The notes under the pieces are model-generated. The model saw only the letters and a program-made list of their open reading frames with translations. It was not told where the DNA came from and searched no databases. A DNA stretch of 64,000 bases from Rathayibacter_A sp036510655 (GTDB taxonomy: Bacteria; Actinomycetota; Actinomycetes; Actinomycetales; Microbacteriaceae). Location of the stretch: contig DATCDQ010000031.1 in NCBI GenBank assembly GCA_036510655.1, forward strand, positions 1-64,000, given 5' to 3'. A program made the position numbers and the translations under genes. Shown piece by piece: positions 1 through 8,068 of the stretch. Each line of letters begins with the position of its first letter. Position 1 is the stretch's first letter.

Positions 1-140
1 CACCGGTCAGGGCCGGGCCCGGTGGACGCAGCGCTGGAAAGGCGCCCTGAACGCGTTCGACATCACCTTCAACGGGCGCCTGTCCGCCCACAGCAACTAA
101 CCCAACAACAACCCAGTTACACCGTTAATTTGACAGACCC
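1..140 (+). mobile_element. 3' end of an IS256-family insertion sequence (transposase C-terminus plus terminal repeat)
   Basis: Frame 2 is open from the window edge to a TAA at 98-100 and encodes about 32 residues ending in WKGALNAFDITFNGRLSA. This matches the conserved C-terminus I know from actinobacterial IS256/Mutator-type transposases (WK.ALNAF.ITF..R). The following roughly 40 bases, up to TGACAGACCC at 131-140, resemble the terminal inverted repeat of such elements; the other end lies outside the window. Immediately after it an HNH-endonuclease remnant resumes, so the element probably inserted into that gene. Family assignment is by motif memory only, and the exact element end is approximate. 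Confidence 0.6.
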
Positions 141-484
141 CAAGCTTCCGGCGCGTATTCACCGACCCGATCACCGGTGTCGACCTAAACATGGATCGCA
201 CCACCTATCGACCGACCAAAGCGCAGCGCGAGTGGTTACGCCGCCAATATCCTGACTGCGGATGCCCGACCTGCTCGATCCGAATCGACGCATCCGATCT
301 GGATCACGTCACCGACTGGCAATTCGATGGCCTCACAAACGAGGACAACCTCGTGCCGCTCAGTCGCGGTTATCACACTCTCAAACACAAGACCAAGATC
401 ACAGTCACACGTACCCCACAAGGCCGGACCGCATGGCGAACACCAACAGGCTTCGAACGCGAAAGCGACCCGCCACCCTTCTAG
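134..484 (+). pseudogene. C-terminal fragment of a DUF222/HNH endonuclease-like protein
   Basis: The reading frame is open directly after the TGA at 131-133 and runs to a TAG at 482-484. It contains the tail of an HNH nuclease: a C-P-T-C pair, then L-D-H-V-T-D-W (the His of the HNH core), N-E-D-N-L and L-V-P-L-S-R-x-x-H-x-x-K, which is the normal C-terminal layout of the 13E12/DUF222-HNH proteins abundant in actinobacteria. The DUF222 N-terminal part is missing and the fragment abuts the end of an insertion sequence, so I read it as a gene broken by transposition. An internal ATG at 191 could in principle start a 97-residue HNH protein, but no convincing ribosome binding site precedes it. Confidence 0.6.
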
Positions 485-562
485 CCTGCGATGCTCGCCC
501 CCTGCCCCTGTAACGTGCAGTTCTGCCCGCCTTCGTTCCAGCGTGCAGATCTACTCACCCGC

Positions 563-1540
563 CTAGCGTGCCGGCGTCAGTGCCGGCACCAACGACCAGG
601 ACGACGTGTCGAGCTCGAGGACCTCCGCGGTGGTGGCGGCGATGGCAGGAACCTGGTCGCTCCCCGCAGCACCAACGAGATGGATCGTGCGGTAGTCACG
701 ATTGCTCGTCGGGCGGATGACGACTCCCCGAGGCACCGACGTGGCATCCACAGCAAGAGACGGGATCAACGCAACACCGAGCTTCGCCGCGACCATGCCC
801 AGCACGGCCACGAAGTTGTCGGTCTCGTAGGCGATCGTCGGTTCGAAGCCGGATTGCTCAGTGAGCTGCAGCAGGTGTCCCCGGCAGCGTGGGCATCCGG
901 CAATCCAGCTTTCGGCGGCCAAGGCGTCGAGCGCAACAGTCTCGAGCGCGGCATCCGGATGGTCGTCGGGCAACACCAGCAGCATCTCGTCACGCCACAA
1001 CGGGGCGACGACCAGACCGCGAGCACTGTCCTTATGCGGGTCAACCCTGTCACCCGGATAGCTGAACGTGATGGCCAGGTCTGCCTGCTGATCGCGCACC
1101 GCCTGTACAGCCTCCGGCGGTTCAGCCTCCAGATAACTGACGCCGATGCCCGGATGCACCTGCGCCAGTCGCCCGAGCAACTTCGGCACCAGCGTCGGCG
1201 ACGCGGACGGGAACGCCGCCAGGCGAACTCGACCGGCGCGTAGCCCGGCCAGTTCAGCGAGCTCGCCGGCCGCAGCATCCAAGGCCGCCGTGATCGTGCG
1301 CGCATGTCGGGCGAGCACCCGCCCCGCCTCCGTCAAGCGCACACCACGACCAGCGCGAGCGACGATCGGCATGCCAATGCGAGCCTCCGCACGCTTGAGA
1401 TGCTGACTGATCGCGGGCTGGCTGAAACCGAGAGCGACCGCAGCCGCCGTGATCGAACCCGTCTCAGCCACTTCGCGCACAATCCGCAAAGTGTGGGAAT
1501 CGAGTTCAAATCTCGACTCGAGCGCAGGCATCAACGTCAT
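563..1540 (-). CDS. LysR-family transcriptional regulator
   Basis: About 325 residues, normal LTTR length. The N-terminus holds a winged helix-turn-helix (TGSITAAAVALGFSQPAISQHLKRAE), followed by the linker helix and a two-lobed effector-binding domain (for example RLAAFPSASPTLVPKLLGRL and the VAPLWRDEMLLVLPDDHP region). The gene is divergent from the class-V aminotransferase at 1623, which is the classical LysR arrangement and makes that gene the likely target. In-frame ATGs lie at 1552, 1540 and 1531. The one at 1552 overlaps a perfect T-N11-A palindrome, so I prefer 1540; no strong ribosome binding site decides the matter. The inducer cannot be read from the sequence. Confidence 0.9.
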   Translation of the reverse strand: MTLMPALESRFELDSHTLRIVREVAETGSITAAAVALGFSQPAISQHLKRAEARIGMPIVARAGRGVRLTEAGRVLARHARTITAALDAAAGELAELAGLRAGRVRLAAFPSASPTLVPKLLGRLAQVHPGIGVSYLEAEPPEAVQAVRDQQADLAITFSYPGDRVDPHKDSARGLVVAPLWRDEMLLVLPDDHPDAALETVALDALAAESWIAGCPRCRGHLLQLTEQSGFEPTIAYETDNFVAVLGMVAAKLGVALIPSLAVDATSVPRGVVIRPTSNRDYRTIHLVGAAGSDQVPAIAATTAEVLELDTSSWSLVPALTPAR

Positions 1541-1550
1541 AGCGGCAATC

Positions 1551-1565
1551 ATAACGTCAAGTTAT
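1551..1565. promoter_or_regulatory. LysR-type operator (T-N11-A palindrome) in the divergent intergenic region
   Basis: ATAAC-GTCAA-GTTAT is a perfect 5-bp inverted repeat with a 5-bp spacer and contains the T-N11-A signature of LysR-type regulator sites. It lies between the LysR gene and the divergent aminotransferase gene at 1623. Autoregulation plus control of the neighbour is the usual reading; binding is inferred. Confidence 0.6.
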
Positions 1566-1622
1566 CTTCCACATAGAACACTCGTGCTGGAATAATGCTT
1601 CGATTCACGCGAGGCTGGAACC

Positions 1623-2720
1623 ATGACCGACGTTCTGACACCAGCACCCGCATCCGCATCAGCACCAGCACCACGACTCACCATTGGGGATGCCCACGCT
1701 CAGTTCGGCGGGGGCCACGGCTATTTGGCGGCGTGCACGATGGGGTTGCCCACCCGGGACACGATTCAGGCACAGCACACCGATCTCGACCGTGCGTACC
1801 ACAACGGCACGGACACTGCGGTGTATGAAGCGGCAGTGGCAGCAGGCCGGGCGAGCTACGCCCGACTGGTCGGTGTTGGGGCCGAGCGCGTCGCCATCGG
1901 CTCGCAGGTGTCGGTCATGGCCAGTGTGATCGCCGCCTCCGCACCTGCCGATGCAGAGATCGTGTGCATCGACGGCGACTTCAGTTCGATCATCTTTCCG
2001 TTCCTACAGCAACAGCATCGCGGCGTGCGCGTTCGGCACGTGCCGCTGGATGCCCTGGCCGAGTCCATCACCGAGAACACGTGGCTCGTCGCCTTCTCCC
2101 TTGTGCAATCTGCGACGGGTGTGATCGCGGATGCGGACGCCATCGTTACCGCCGCTGCACTCGCCGGTGCGCGCACCCTGTGCGACGTGACTCAGGCTGC
2201 CGGCTGGTTGCCCGTCGATGCCTCGCGTTTCGACGCAACGATCGGGCACGCGTACAAGTGGTTGAGTGCTCCGCGAGGCGTCGCCTTCCTCACCGTGAGC
2301 AAAGACTTCGCAGCCCAGCTGCGACCCGTGCAAGCGGGCTGGTACGCGGGCGACAACCCATGGACCTCGACGTACGGTCCGAGCATGCACCTGGCCGACG
2401 ATGTCCGGCGATTCGATGTGTCACCGGCCTGGCAATCATGGATTGGCGCGGCCCCCGCGCTGCAAATGTATGCCTCGTTGGACATGAACGACGTGGCGGC
2501 ATACGACATCGCCCTCGGCGACGCCCTATGCGCAGGGCTCGGACTCGAAACCCGCGGTCAAGCGATCGTCACCTGGCAGGACCCGGATGGCGACCAGCTC
2601 GCGCGGTTGACGGATGCCGGCATCGTCGCATCCGGCCGGGCAGGAAACGCCCGCGTGGCCTTCCACCTCTGGAACGACGAGTCAGACGTGGAAGCGGCGT
2701 TGCGGGCCCTCGGCCGCTGA
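1623..2720 (+). CDS. class-V aminotransferase (PLP enzyme, kynureninase/cysteine-desulfurase fold)
   Basis: 365 residues, the usual size of class-V aminotransferases. Fold-type-I signs are a cofactor region with D-V-T-Q-A-A-G-W and the Schiff-base segment GHAYKWLSAPRG, whose Lys is about residue 212. GRAGNARVAFHLWNDESDVEAAL near the C-terminus is typical of the small domain, where the Arg binds the substrate carboxylate. The N-terminus is Pro/Ala-rich and low complexity for about 20 residues. The ATG follows a GAGG-type site. It is transcribed divergently from a LysR gene and converges with an FAH-family gene. Substrate is unknown; kynureninase, isopenicillin-epimerase-like or selenocysteine-lyase-like activities are all possible. 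Confidence 0.85.
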   Translation: MTDVLTPAPASASAPAPRLTIGDAHAQFGGGHGYLAACTMGLPTRDTIQAQHTDLDRAYHNGTDTAVYEAAVAAGRASYARLVGVGAERVAIGSQVSVMASVIAASAPADAEIVCIDGDFSSIIFPFLQQQHRGVRVRHVPLDALAESITENTWLVAFSLVQSATGVIADADAIVTAAALAGARTLCDVTQAAGWLPVDASRFDATIGHAYKWLSAPRGVAFLTVSKDFAAQLRPVQAGWYAGDNPWTSTYGPSMHLADDVRRFDVSPAWQSWIGAAPALQMYASLDMNDVAAYDIALGDALCAGLGLETRGQAIVTWQDPDGDQLARLTDAGIVASGRAGNARVAFHLWNDESDVEAALRALGR

Positions 2721-2735
2721 CCAGGTCGCGGTGTC

Positions 2736-2770
2736 TCGATACGCGTGCTCGTCCCTCGCGCGCTACTCGA
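2736..2770. repeat. imperfect inverted repeat between convergent genes, possible terminator or intergenic repeat
   Basis: TCGATACGCG at 2736-2745 pairs imperfectly with CGCGCTACTCGA at 2759-2770. The element sits in the 61-bp gap between two convergent genes and resembles the 'TCTCGATACGC...CTACTCGACCACCGG' intergenic repeat I associate with Microbacteriaceae genomes (recollection, not a search). A bidirectional terminator role is plausible, but there is no T-tract. Confidence 0.4.
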
Positions 2771-2781
2771 CCACCGGAGGG

Positions 2782-3549
2782 TCAGTGGTGGGCACGCACC
2801 GGATTGCGCAGTGTGCCGATTCCGGAGATTTCAACCTCGACGACGTCGCCCGCGTGCAGCGGGCCCACCCCAGCCGGGGTCCCGGTGAGGATCACGTCGC
2901 CGGGTAGCAGCGTCCACACACTCGACGCGTATTCGACGATGGACGGAATGTCGTGCACGAGGTCACTGACCTGACCGTCTTGACGCAGTTCACCGTTCAC
3001 CCGCGTACGCAATGTTGCGGCGGCGATGTCGAACTCGGTCTCGATGACCGGCCCAAGCGGGCAGAACGTGTCGAACCCTTTCGCACGGGCCCACTGGCCA
3101 TCCGCCTTCTGCAGGTCCCGTGCGGTCACGTCATTCGCCGCCGTATAGCCGAAAACGTAGTCGGCATAATCCTCGGCAGCGACATTCTTCGCGATCCGAC
3201 CGATGACAACCGCCAACTCGCCCTCGTGCTCGACCTGCTTGGACTGCACCGGAAGCACGATCGCATCGTTCGGTCCGATAACAGCGGTGTTCGGCTTGAG
3301 GAAGAGCAACGGCGCGGCAGGAGCCTCGCCGCCCATTTCCGCCGCGTGCTCCCGATAGTTCTTACCGACGGCCACAACCTTCGACCGCGGAATCACCGGC
3401 GCCAGCAGCGTGGCCGCCGACAGCGGAACCCGCTCGCCGGTCGTGTTGAATCCGGAGAACATCGGATCACCATCGAGCATCACCAACTCGTCGTCGTCGA
3501 GGATTCCGTAGGCCAATGCTCCGTTGTAGCTGAATCGCGCGATCTTCAC
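2782..3549 (-). CDS. fumarylacetoacetate hydrolase family protein
   Basis: 255 residues, typical of the single-domain FAH family (acylpyruvate hydrolases, 2-oxohept-3-ene-dioate isomerases, oxaloacetate decarboxylases). The core is recognisable: VVAVGKNYREHAAEMG, PLLFLKPNTAVIGP, the metal-binding VEHEGELAVVIG with the paired Glu residues, YTAANDVTARDLQ, AKGFDTFCPLGP and the C-terminal LLPGDVILTGTPAGVGPL loop. A divalent-metal-dependent C-C bond cleavage or decarboxylation is expected. The gene stands alone between a convergent aminotransferase gene and ilvE on its own strand. The real substrate cannot be assigned within this broad family. Confidence 0.9.
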   Translation of the reverse strand: MKIARFSYNGALAYGILDDDELVMLDGDPMFSGFNTTGERVPLSAATLLAPVIPRSKVVAVGKNYREHAAEMGGEAPAAPLLFLKPNTAVIGPNDAIVLPVQSKQVEHEGELAVVIGRIAKNVAAEDYADYVFGYTAANDVTARDLQKADGQWARAKGFDTFCPLGPVIETEFDIAAATLRTRVNGELRQDGQVSDLVHDIPSIVEYASSVWTLLPGDVILTGTPAGVGPLHAGDVVEVEISGIGTLRNPVRAHH

Positions 3550-3613
3550 GCGTCGAGCCTAGCGCCGCCAGGCCCAGCGCCGCTGAGCCCAGCGCCGTCG
3601 AACCTCAGGCAAC

Positions 3614-4726
3614 CTACGCATCCAGTTGCACGAGCCAGCCGTGCCGATCCGGGATTCTCCCGTACTGAATGTCGGTCAGTTCCTGGCGCAGAGACATCGC
3701 GAGTTCGCCGGCCGGAGCATCCGCAGAACCGATCGTGAAATCCTTCGACTTGAGCTGCGCGATCGGCGTGATGACGGCTGCCGTGCCGCACGCGAATACC
3801 TCGGTGATCTCACCGGATGCGACGCCCTCGCGCCACTCGTCGACCGTCACGTCACGCTCCTGAACGCCGTAACCACGGTCGCGGGCCAGCTGCAGAACGC
3901 TGTCGCGCGTGACGCCGTCGAGGATGGTGCCACTGAGCCGCGGGGTCACCAGGGTGCCGTCCTTGTGCACGAAAACGATATTCATGCCGCCGAGCTCGTC
4001 GATGTGCGTGCCGGTCTCGCCATCGAGGAAGAGCACCTGGGCACAACCGTTCTCATACGCAATGGCCTGCGGCAGCAGCGACGCCGCATAGTTGCCGCCG
4101 AACTTCGCAGCGCCTGTGCCGCCGCGGCCCGCCCGCGAGTACTCGGTGGACAGCCAGATCGACACCGGGGCAACGCCGTTGGCGAAGTACGACCCAGCGG
4201 GGCTCCCGATTACGTAATAGGCGACCCGCTGCGCCGGCCGCACTCCGAGGAAGCTCTCATTCGCGATCATGAACGGACGCAGGTACAGGCTGGTCTCCGA
4301 AGCGCTCGGCACCCACGCCCTGTCAAGCGCGATCAACTGCTTGAGCGACTCGATGAAGTCTTCAACGGACAATTGTGGCAACGCGAGCCGTTGTGCAGAG
4401 TGCTGCATTCGCTCGGCGTTCCGCTCGGGGCGGAAGGTCCAGATCGAATCGTCGGCGTGCCGATAGGCCTTGAGTCCCTCGAAGATCTCCTGGGCGTAGT
4501 GGAGCACGGCAGAAGACGGATCGAGCTGCAGCGGCGCGTATGGCACGACGCGCGCATCCGCCCACCCGCCGTCCACTGTCCAATCGATTGCGACCATGTG
4601 ATCCGTGAAATGTTGCCCGAATCCCGGGTTGGCAAGGATGGCTTCGCGCTCGGCCTCGGCGCGTGCCGATGTGGATGGCGTGCGGGCGAAGGCGAGGGCG
4701 AATGTCGCTGTCTGTGCAGTTGTCAT
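3614..4726 (-). CDS. ilvE: branched-chain amino acid aminotransferase
   Basis: 370 residues, class-IV PLP aminotransferase. It carries out the last step of Val, Ile and Leu synthesis and the first step of their degradation. Seen: LHYAQEIFEGLKAYR, SLYLRPFMIA, the PLP lysine in GTGAAKFGGNYAASL (Lys about 208), LDGETGTHIDELGGMN and ITEVFACGTAAVITPI, all hallmarks of actinobacterial IlvE. Its ATG overlaps the leuB stop codon (ATGA), so the two are transcribed and probably translated together as leuB-ilvE. This pairs leucine-skeleton synthesis with transamination. Cytoplasmic enzyme, with a high-confidence call. Confidence 0.97.
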   Translation of the reverse strand: MTTAQTATFALAFARTPSTSARAEAEREAILANPGFGQHFTDHMVAIDWTVDGGWADARVVPYAPLQLDPSSAVLHYAQEIFEGLKAYRHADDSIWTFRPERNAERMQHSAQRLALPQLSVEDFIESLKQLIALDRAWVPSASETSLYLRPFMIANESFLGVRPAQRVAYYVIGSPAGSYFANGVAPVSIWLSTEYSRAGRGGTGAAKFGGNYAASLLPQAIAYENGCAQVLFLDGETGTHIDELGGMNIVFVHKDGTLVTPRLSGTILDGVTRDSVLQLARDRGYGVQERDVTVDEWREGVASGEITEVFACGTAAVITPIAQLKSKDFTIGSADAPAGELAMSLRQELTDIQYGRIPDRHGWLVQLDA

Positions 4727-5793
4727 GTCAGGTCCTTCTGTGAAGAGGTGATGCGCTCCACGATGGCGTCGCCGACCACTGACGTCGTGCGCGGTGTGGA
4801 GTCGCGGCTTGCGAGATCGCCGAGCACCGCTTGGTTGACCCGCGCCGCGGCATCCGCCAAACCGAAGTGGCTGAGCAGGAGCGCAACGGACAGGATCGCC
4901 GCTGTGGGGTCGGCTTTCTGCTGTCCGGCAATGTCCGGGGCTGATCCGTGAACCGGCTCGAACATGCTGGGGAACACGCCATCCGGATTGATATTGCCCG
5001 AGGCTGCCAGTCCGATGCCACCGCTGATCGCGGCAGCAAGATCGGTGAGAATATCGCCGAAGAGATTATCCGTAACGATGACGTCAAATCTAGCAGGGTT
5101 CGTGACGAAGAAGATTGTCGCCGCGTCGACATGCAGATAGTCGACGGTGACCTGCGGGAACTCGGTCGCCACGGCATCCACGACACGTTTCCACAACGCT
5201 CCTGCATTGACGAGCACGTTGGTTTTGTGCACGAGTGTCAGCTTGTTCCGCCGTGCTGCGGCCTGCGCGAACGCGAAGCGCACGACGCGTTCGACTCCGA
5301 ACGCGGTGTTGACGGAAACCTCATTGGCGATCTCCTGCGGCGTTCCGACGCGGATGGCACCGCCATTGCCGACGTACGGCCCCTCAGTGCCCTCGCGCAC
5401 CACGACGAAGTCGACATCACCCGGATTCGCAAGCGGGCTGGACACCCCGGGGAAGATCGTCGTCGGGCGCAGGTTCACATACTGATCGAGGCTGAAGCGC
5501 AGCTTGAGCAGCAGGCCGCGCTCGATGTTCGCATCCTTCAGCCGTGGGTCACCGGGCAGGCCGCCGACGGCGCCGAGCAGAATCGCGTCGTTGGCGCGGA
5601 TCGACTCGAGGTCCTCGGCGGTCAGCACGTCGCCGGTCGCCAGGTAGCGTTCGGCGCCGAGCTTGAACCGTGTCTTCTCGAACACCGCCTCCTCCGCGCT
5701 GCACGCGGCGTCGAGCACCTTGACCGCCTCGTCGATCACCTCTGGGCCGATGCCGTCTCCTGGAATGATGGCGAGCTTGATGGTGCGAGACAT
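4723..5793 (-). CDS. leuB: 3-isopropylmalate dehydrogenase
   Basis: 356 residues. It oxidises and decarboxylates 3-isopropylmalate to 2-ketoisocaproate in leucine synthesis (NAD and Mg dependent). Motifs in order: IPGDGIGPEVIDEAVKVL at the N-terminus, LLGAVGGLPGDPRLKD, LRFSLDQYVNLRPTTIFPG, VVREGTEGPYVG, and the metal-binding FDVIVTDNLFGDILTDLAAAI followed by FEPVHGSAPDIAGQ. The length and arrangement fit the compact actinobacterial LeuB. It is first in a two-gene unit with ilvE, which begins inside its stop codon. The 53-bp gap upstream, after the MFS gene stop, contains two copies of GGGCTAG; no riboswitch or attenuator is apparent. Confidence 0.95.
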   Translation of the reverse strand: MSRTIKLAIIPGDGIGPEVIDEAVKVLDAACSAEEAVFEKTRFKLGAERYLATGDVLTAEDLESIRANDAILLGAVGGLPGDPRLKDANIERGLLLKLRFSLDQYVNLRPTTIFPGVSSPLANPGDVDFVVVREGTEGPYVGNGGAIRVGTPQEIANEVSVNTAFGVERVVRFAFAQAAARRNKLTLVHKTNVLVNAGALWKRVVDAVATEFPQVTVDYLHVDAATIFFVTNPARFDVIVTDNLFGDILTDLAAAISGGIGLAASGNINPDGVFPSMFEPVHGSAPDIAGQQKADPTAAILSVALLLSHFGLADAAARVNQAVLGDLASRDSTPRTTSVVGDAIVERITSSQKDLT

Positions 5794-5846
5794 ACGACTC
5801 CAGGGCTAGTTTTCTTTGGGCTAGAACTATCGGGACTACAGCCAGA

Positions 5847-7409
5847 TTACTCGCGTCCCGGCTCGGTATCCGTCGCTCGCTGCGGGCGCTCGCGACGCAG
5901 CGCCACGGCGGCGAGCACGGCCGCCACAAGCACGAGCCCTGCGCCGATCCCGGCTGTGAGCGTGACGCCGCTGTCGAACGCGTGCCGCGCAGACTCCATC
6001 AGCGCTTCCGCCTGGAACGACGGAAGCGACTTCGCGACCGCGGCTGCTCCGCCGAGAGTCTCGCCCGCGGCATCCGCCTGCGCAGGCGTCAGCCCGAGCG
6101 GCAGGACCACGGCCGCGCGATACCTCGCTGTGATGATCGTGCCGAGGATCGCCATGCCGAGCACCGCACCGAGTTCGTACGCCGTCTCGGAGACCGCGGA
6201 TGCCGCGCCCGCCTTGTCCGCGGGCGCCGTCGCAATGATCAGTTCATTCGAGACGGTTTCGGCGGCACCGATACCGATGCCGAGGGCGATGAACGCGATG
6301 ATGAACGCACCCGCGGTCAACCCGTTGCCGAGCACCGCGATCATCGTGTAACCCGACGCGGAAAGCACAAGCCCGGCAGGGATGACGATGCTCGGGCGCA
6401 CACGGCGGGCGATCGGCACGACGACGAGCCCTGCCATGATCATGGCGAGCAGCCCCGGTAACAGGGTGAGAGCGGCGTCAACGGGATCCTGACCGAGCAC
6501 CAGCTGCAGATGCTGAGTGATGAAGAACAGGCCGCCGACGAGCGCGACCACACTGAGCAGGTTGACTCCGACGGCACCACTGAACGCGGGTCGCGTGAAC
6601 AGGCGAACGTCGAGCATCGGGTTCTTGCGACGCAATTGGCGCCGCACGAACAGCCATCCGCTCACGAAGCCGACCACGACAGCCACAATGCCGACGGGCA
6701 CGTTGCCCCCGTTCGCGAGCGACTTGATCCCGTAGACCAGCGGTACCATCGCCAGCAGTGACAGCGCGATGCTCAGCGGGTCGATCATGCCCGGGTTGGG
6801 GTCGCGCGACTCCGGAATCAAGAGCGGCACGAGGATCAACAGCGGAAGAAGCACCGGCACCGCGGCCAGGAAGACCGAACCCCACCAGAAGTGCGCGAGC
6901 AGCAGCCCGCCGAGGATCGGGCCGAGCGCCGAGCCTGCCGCGAAGCCGGTCGCCCAGACGGCGATGGCCATCCGACGCTGGTCGCGGTCGAGGAACACCG
7001 AGCGCAACAGAGACAACGTCGACGGCATCAGCATGGCGCCGAAGAAACCGAGTGCAGCGCGCGCGGCGATCAGCGCCTCTGCGCTCGGTGAGAATGCGGC
7101 GACGATCGACACAGCGACGAAGCCGACGGAGCCGATCAGCAGCAGCTTGCGCCGGCCGATCCGGTCGGCCAAGCTGCCCATGGCCACCAAGAGCCCGGCC
7201 AGCACCAGCGGGTAGATGTCGATGATCCACAGCAGGGCGACACCGCTCGGCTCCAGCGCCTCCGAGATCGCAGGAAGCGCGAAGTTCAAAACCGTGTTGT
7301 CCACAGAGACCAGCAGCACAGGCAGCATGAGCACACCGAGCGCAGCCCACTGGCGCACCCCAGCGCGTGCCTGTTGGGTCGAAGGCGCCACGGCCAGTGC
7401 CGTCGTCAT
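5847..7409 (-). CDS. MFS drug efflux transporter, DHA2 (EmrB/QacA) family
   Basis: 520 residues, the size of 14-helix DHA2 proton antiporters. Seen: TM1 with SVDNTVLNFALPAI (motif D1), LVAMGSLADRIGRRKLLLIG (motif A between TM2 and TM3), RAALGFFGAMLMPSTLSLLR, and the TM5 motif-C-like GFAAGSALGPILGGLLLAHF, which is characteristic of drug exporters. Some 14 hydrophobic segments are spread evenly. It is divergent from a TetR gene with a 22-bp palindrome in the short shared promoter, so substrate-induced derepression is the likely control. Export of a toxic, probably cationic or amphiphilic compound is inferred; the substrate is not known. Confidence 0.92.
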   Translation of the reverse strand: MTTALAVAPSTQQARAGVRQWAALGVLMLPVLLVSVDNTVLNFALPAISEALEPSGVALLWIIDIYPLVLAGLLVAMGSLADRIGRRKLLLIGSVGFVAVSIVAAFSPSAEALIAARAALGFFGAMLMPSTLSLLRSVFLDRDQRRMAIAVWATGFAAGSALGPILGGLLLAHFWWGSVFLAAVPVLLPLLILVPLLIPESRDPNPGMIDPLSIALSLLAMVPLVYGIKSLANGGNVPVGIVAVVVGFVSGWLFVRRQLRRKNPMLDVRLFTRPAFSGAVGVNLLSVVALVGGLFFITQHLQLVLGQDPVDAALTLLPGLLAMIMAGLVVVPIARRVRPSIVIPAGLVLSASGYTMIAVLGNGLTAGAFIIAFIALGIGIGAAETVSNELIIATAPADKAGAASAVSETAYELGAVLGMAILGTIITARYRAAVVLPLGLTPAQADAAGETLGGAAAVAKSLPSFQAEALMESARHAFDSGVTLTAGIGAGLVLVAAVLAAVALRRERPQRATDTEPGRE

Positions 7410-7438
7410 GATCAGTTCTATTCCTTCTCAAATCGCCG

Positions 7439-7460
7439 CTATACCGTCCAGACGGTATAG
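7439..7460. promoter_or_regulatory. TetR-type palindromic operator between the MFS and TetR genes
   Basis: CTATACCGTC-CA-GACGGTATAG is an almost perfect 22-bp palindrome (only the central CA/TG breaks symmetry). It sits 30 bp upstream of the MFS start and 9 bp upstream of the first possible TetR start. Size and symmetry fit a TetR dimer site, and the position would allow repression of both genes. Sequence evidence is strong; binding is inferred. Confidence 0.8.
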
Positions 7461-7468
7461 TAACAGTT

Positions 7469-8068
7469 ATGACCGCGCAGTGTGCTGAGTACGATGAGGG
7501 CGTGCCCTCCCGTTCGTCGACCAGTACCGCCCCGACCCGCGAGCGCATCCTCGATGCGTTCGAGCTCCTACTCATCAACGACGGCGAGCGCGCCGCGACC
7601 TTGGACGCGGTGGCCGCCAACGCCCAGGTCTCAAAGGGCGGATTGCTGTATCACTTCGCGTCCAAAGAAGCACTGATCCAGAGCCTGCTGCAGCGTTTGC
7701 GCACGCTCGTCACCGAGGACGTCGAACGGATGCGTGCCGCCCCGGAAGGCGTCGTCGAATACTTCATTCGCACATCGATCGCGTCAACCGACACGGCACA
7801 GAGCGCACTGGAGCGCGCAATCGTCGCATGCGCCTGCCTGGCCCAGGGATCGCACACGGACGTGCGCGACGCCATCCGCAGCATGCAGGCCACCTGGCTC
7901 GCGACGATCACGGATGCGGGAACGGACCCGGTCGCCGCCCGCATTGTGGCGCTGGTCGGTGACGGACTCTACTTCAACTCCTCGATGGGGCTCACCGATG
8001 AGACGCCACGATCCCAATCGATGGACGAACTGGTTGCGGCGGTCAAGCAGTTTGTCGCTAAGCGGTGA
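7469..8068 (+). CDS. TetR-family repressor, probable regulator of the adjacent MFS pump
   Basis: 199 residues from the ATG at 7469. An in-frame GTG at 7502 behind a GATGAGG sequence is an equally good start and would give 188 residues. The N-terminal helix-turn-helix is clear (RERILDAFELLLINDGERAATLDAVAANAQVSKGGLLYHFASKEALI), followed by a variable ligand-binding helical domain with QSMDELVAAVKQFVAKR at the end. It is divergent from the DHA2 transporter and shares the palindromic operator at 7439-7460. The stop codon overlaps the convergent serA end by about 10 bp. Local repressor function is inferred from context. Confidence 0.9.
   Translation: MTAQCAEYDEGVPSRSSTSTAPTRERILDAFELLLINDGERAATLDAVAANAQVSKGGLLYHFASKEALIQSLLQRLRTLVTEDVERMRAAPEGVVEYFIRTSIASTDTAQSALERAIVACACLAQGSHTDVRDAIRSMQATWLATITDAGTDPVAARIVALVGDGLYFNSSMGLTDETPRSQSMDELVAAVKQFVAKR

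Noticed and set aside
3626..6351. Long rightward open frames opposite ilvE and leuB (about 440 and 467 codons)
   Set aside because: They lie antisense to well-recognised enzymes, have Arg/His-rich compositions and no family motifs; typical high-GC shadow frames.
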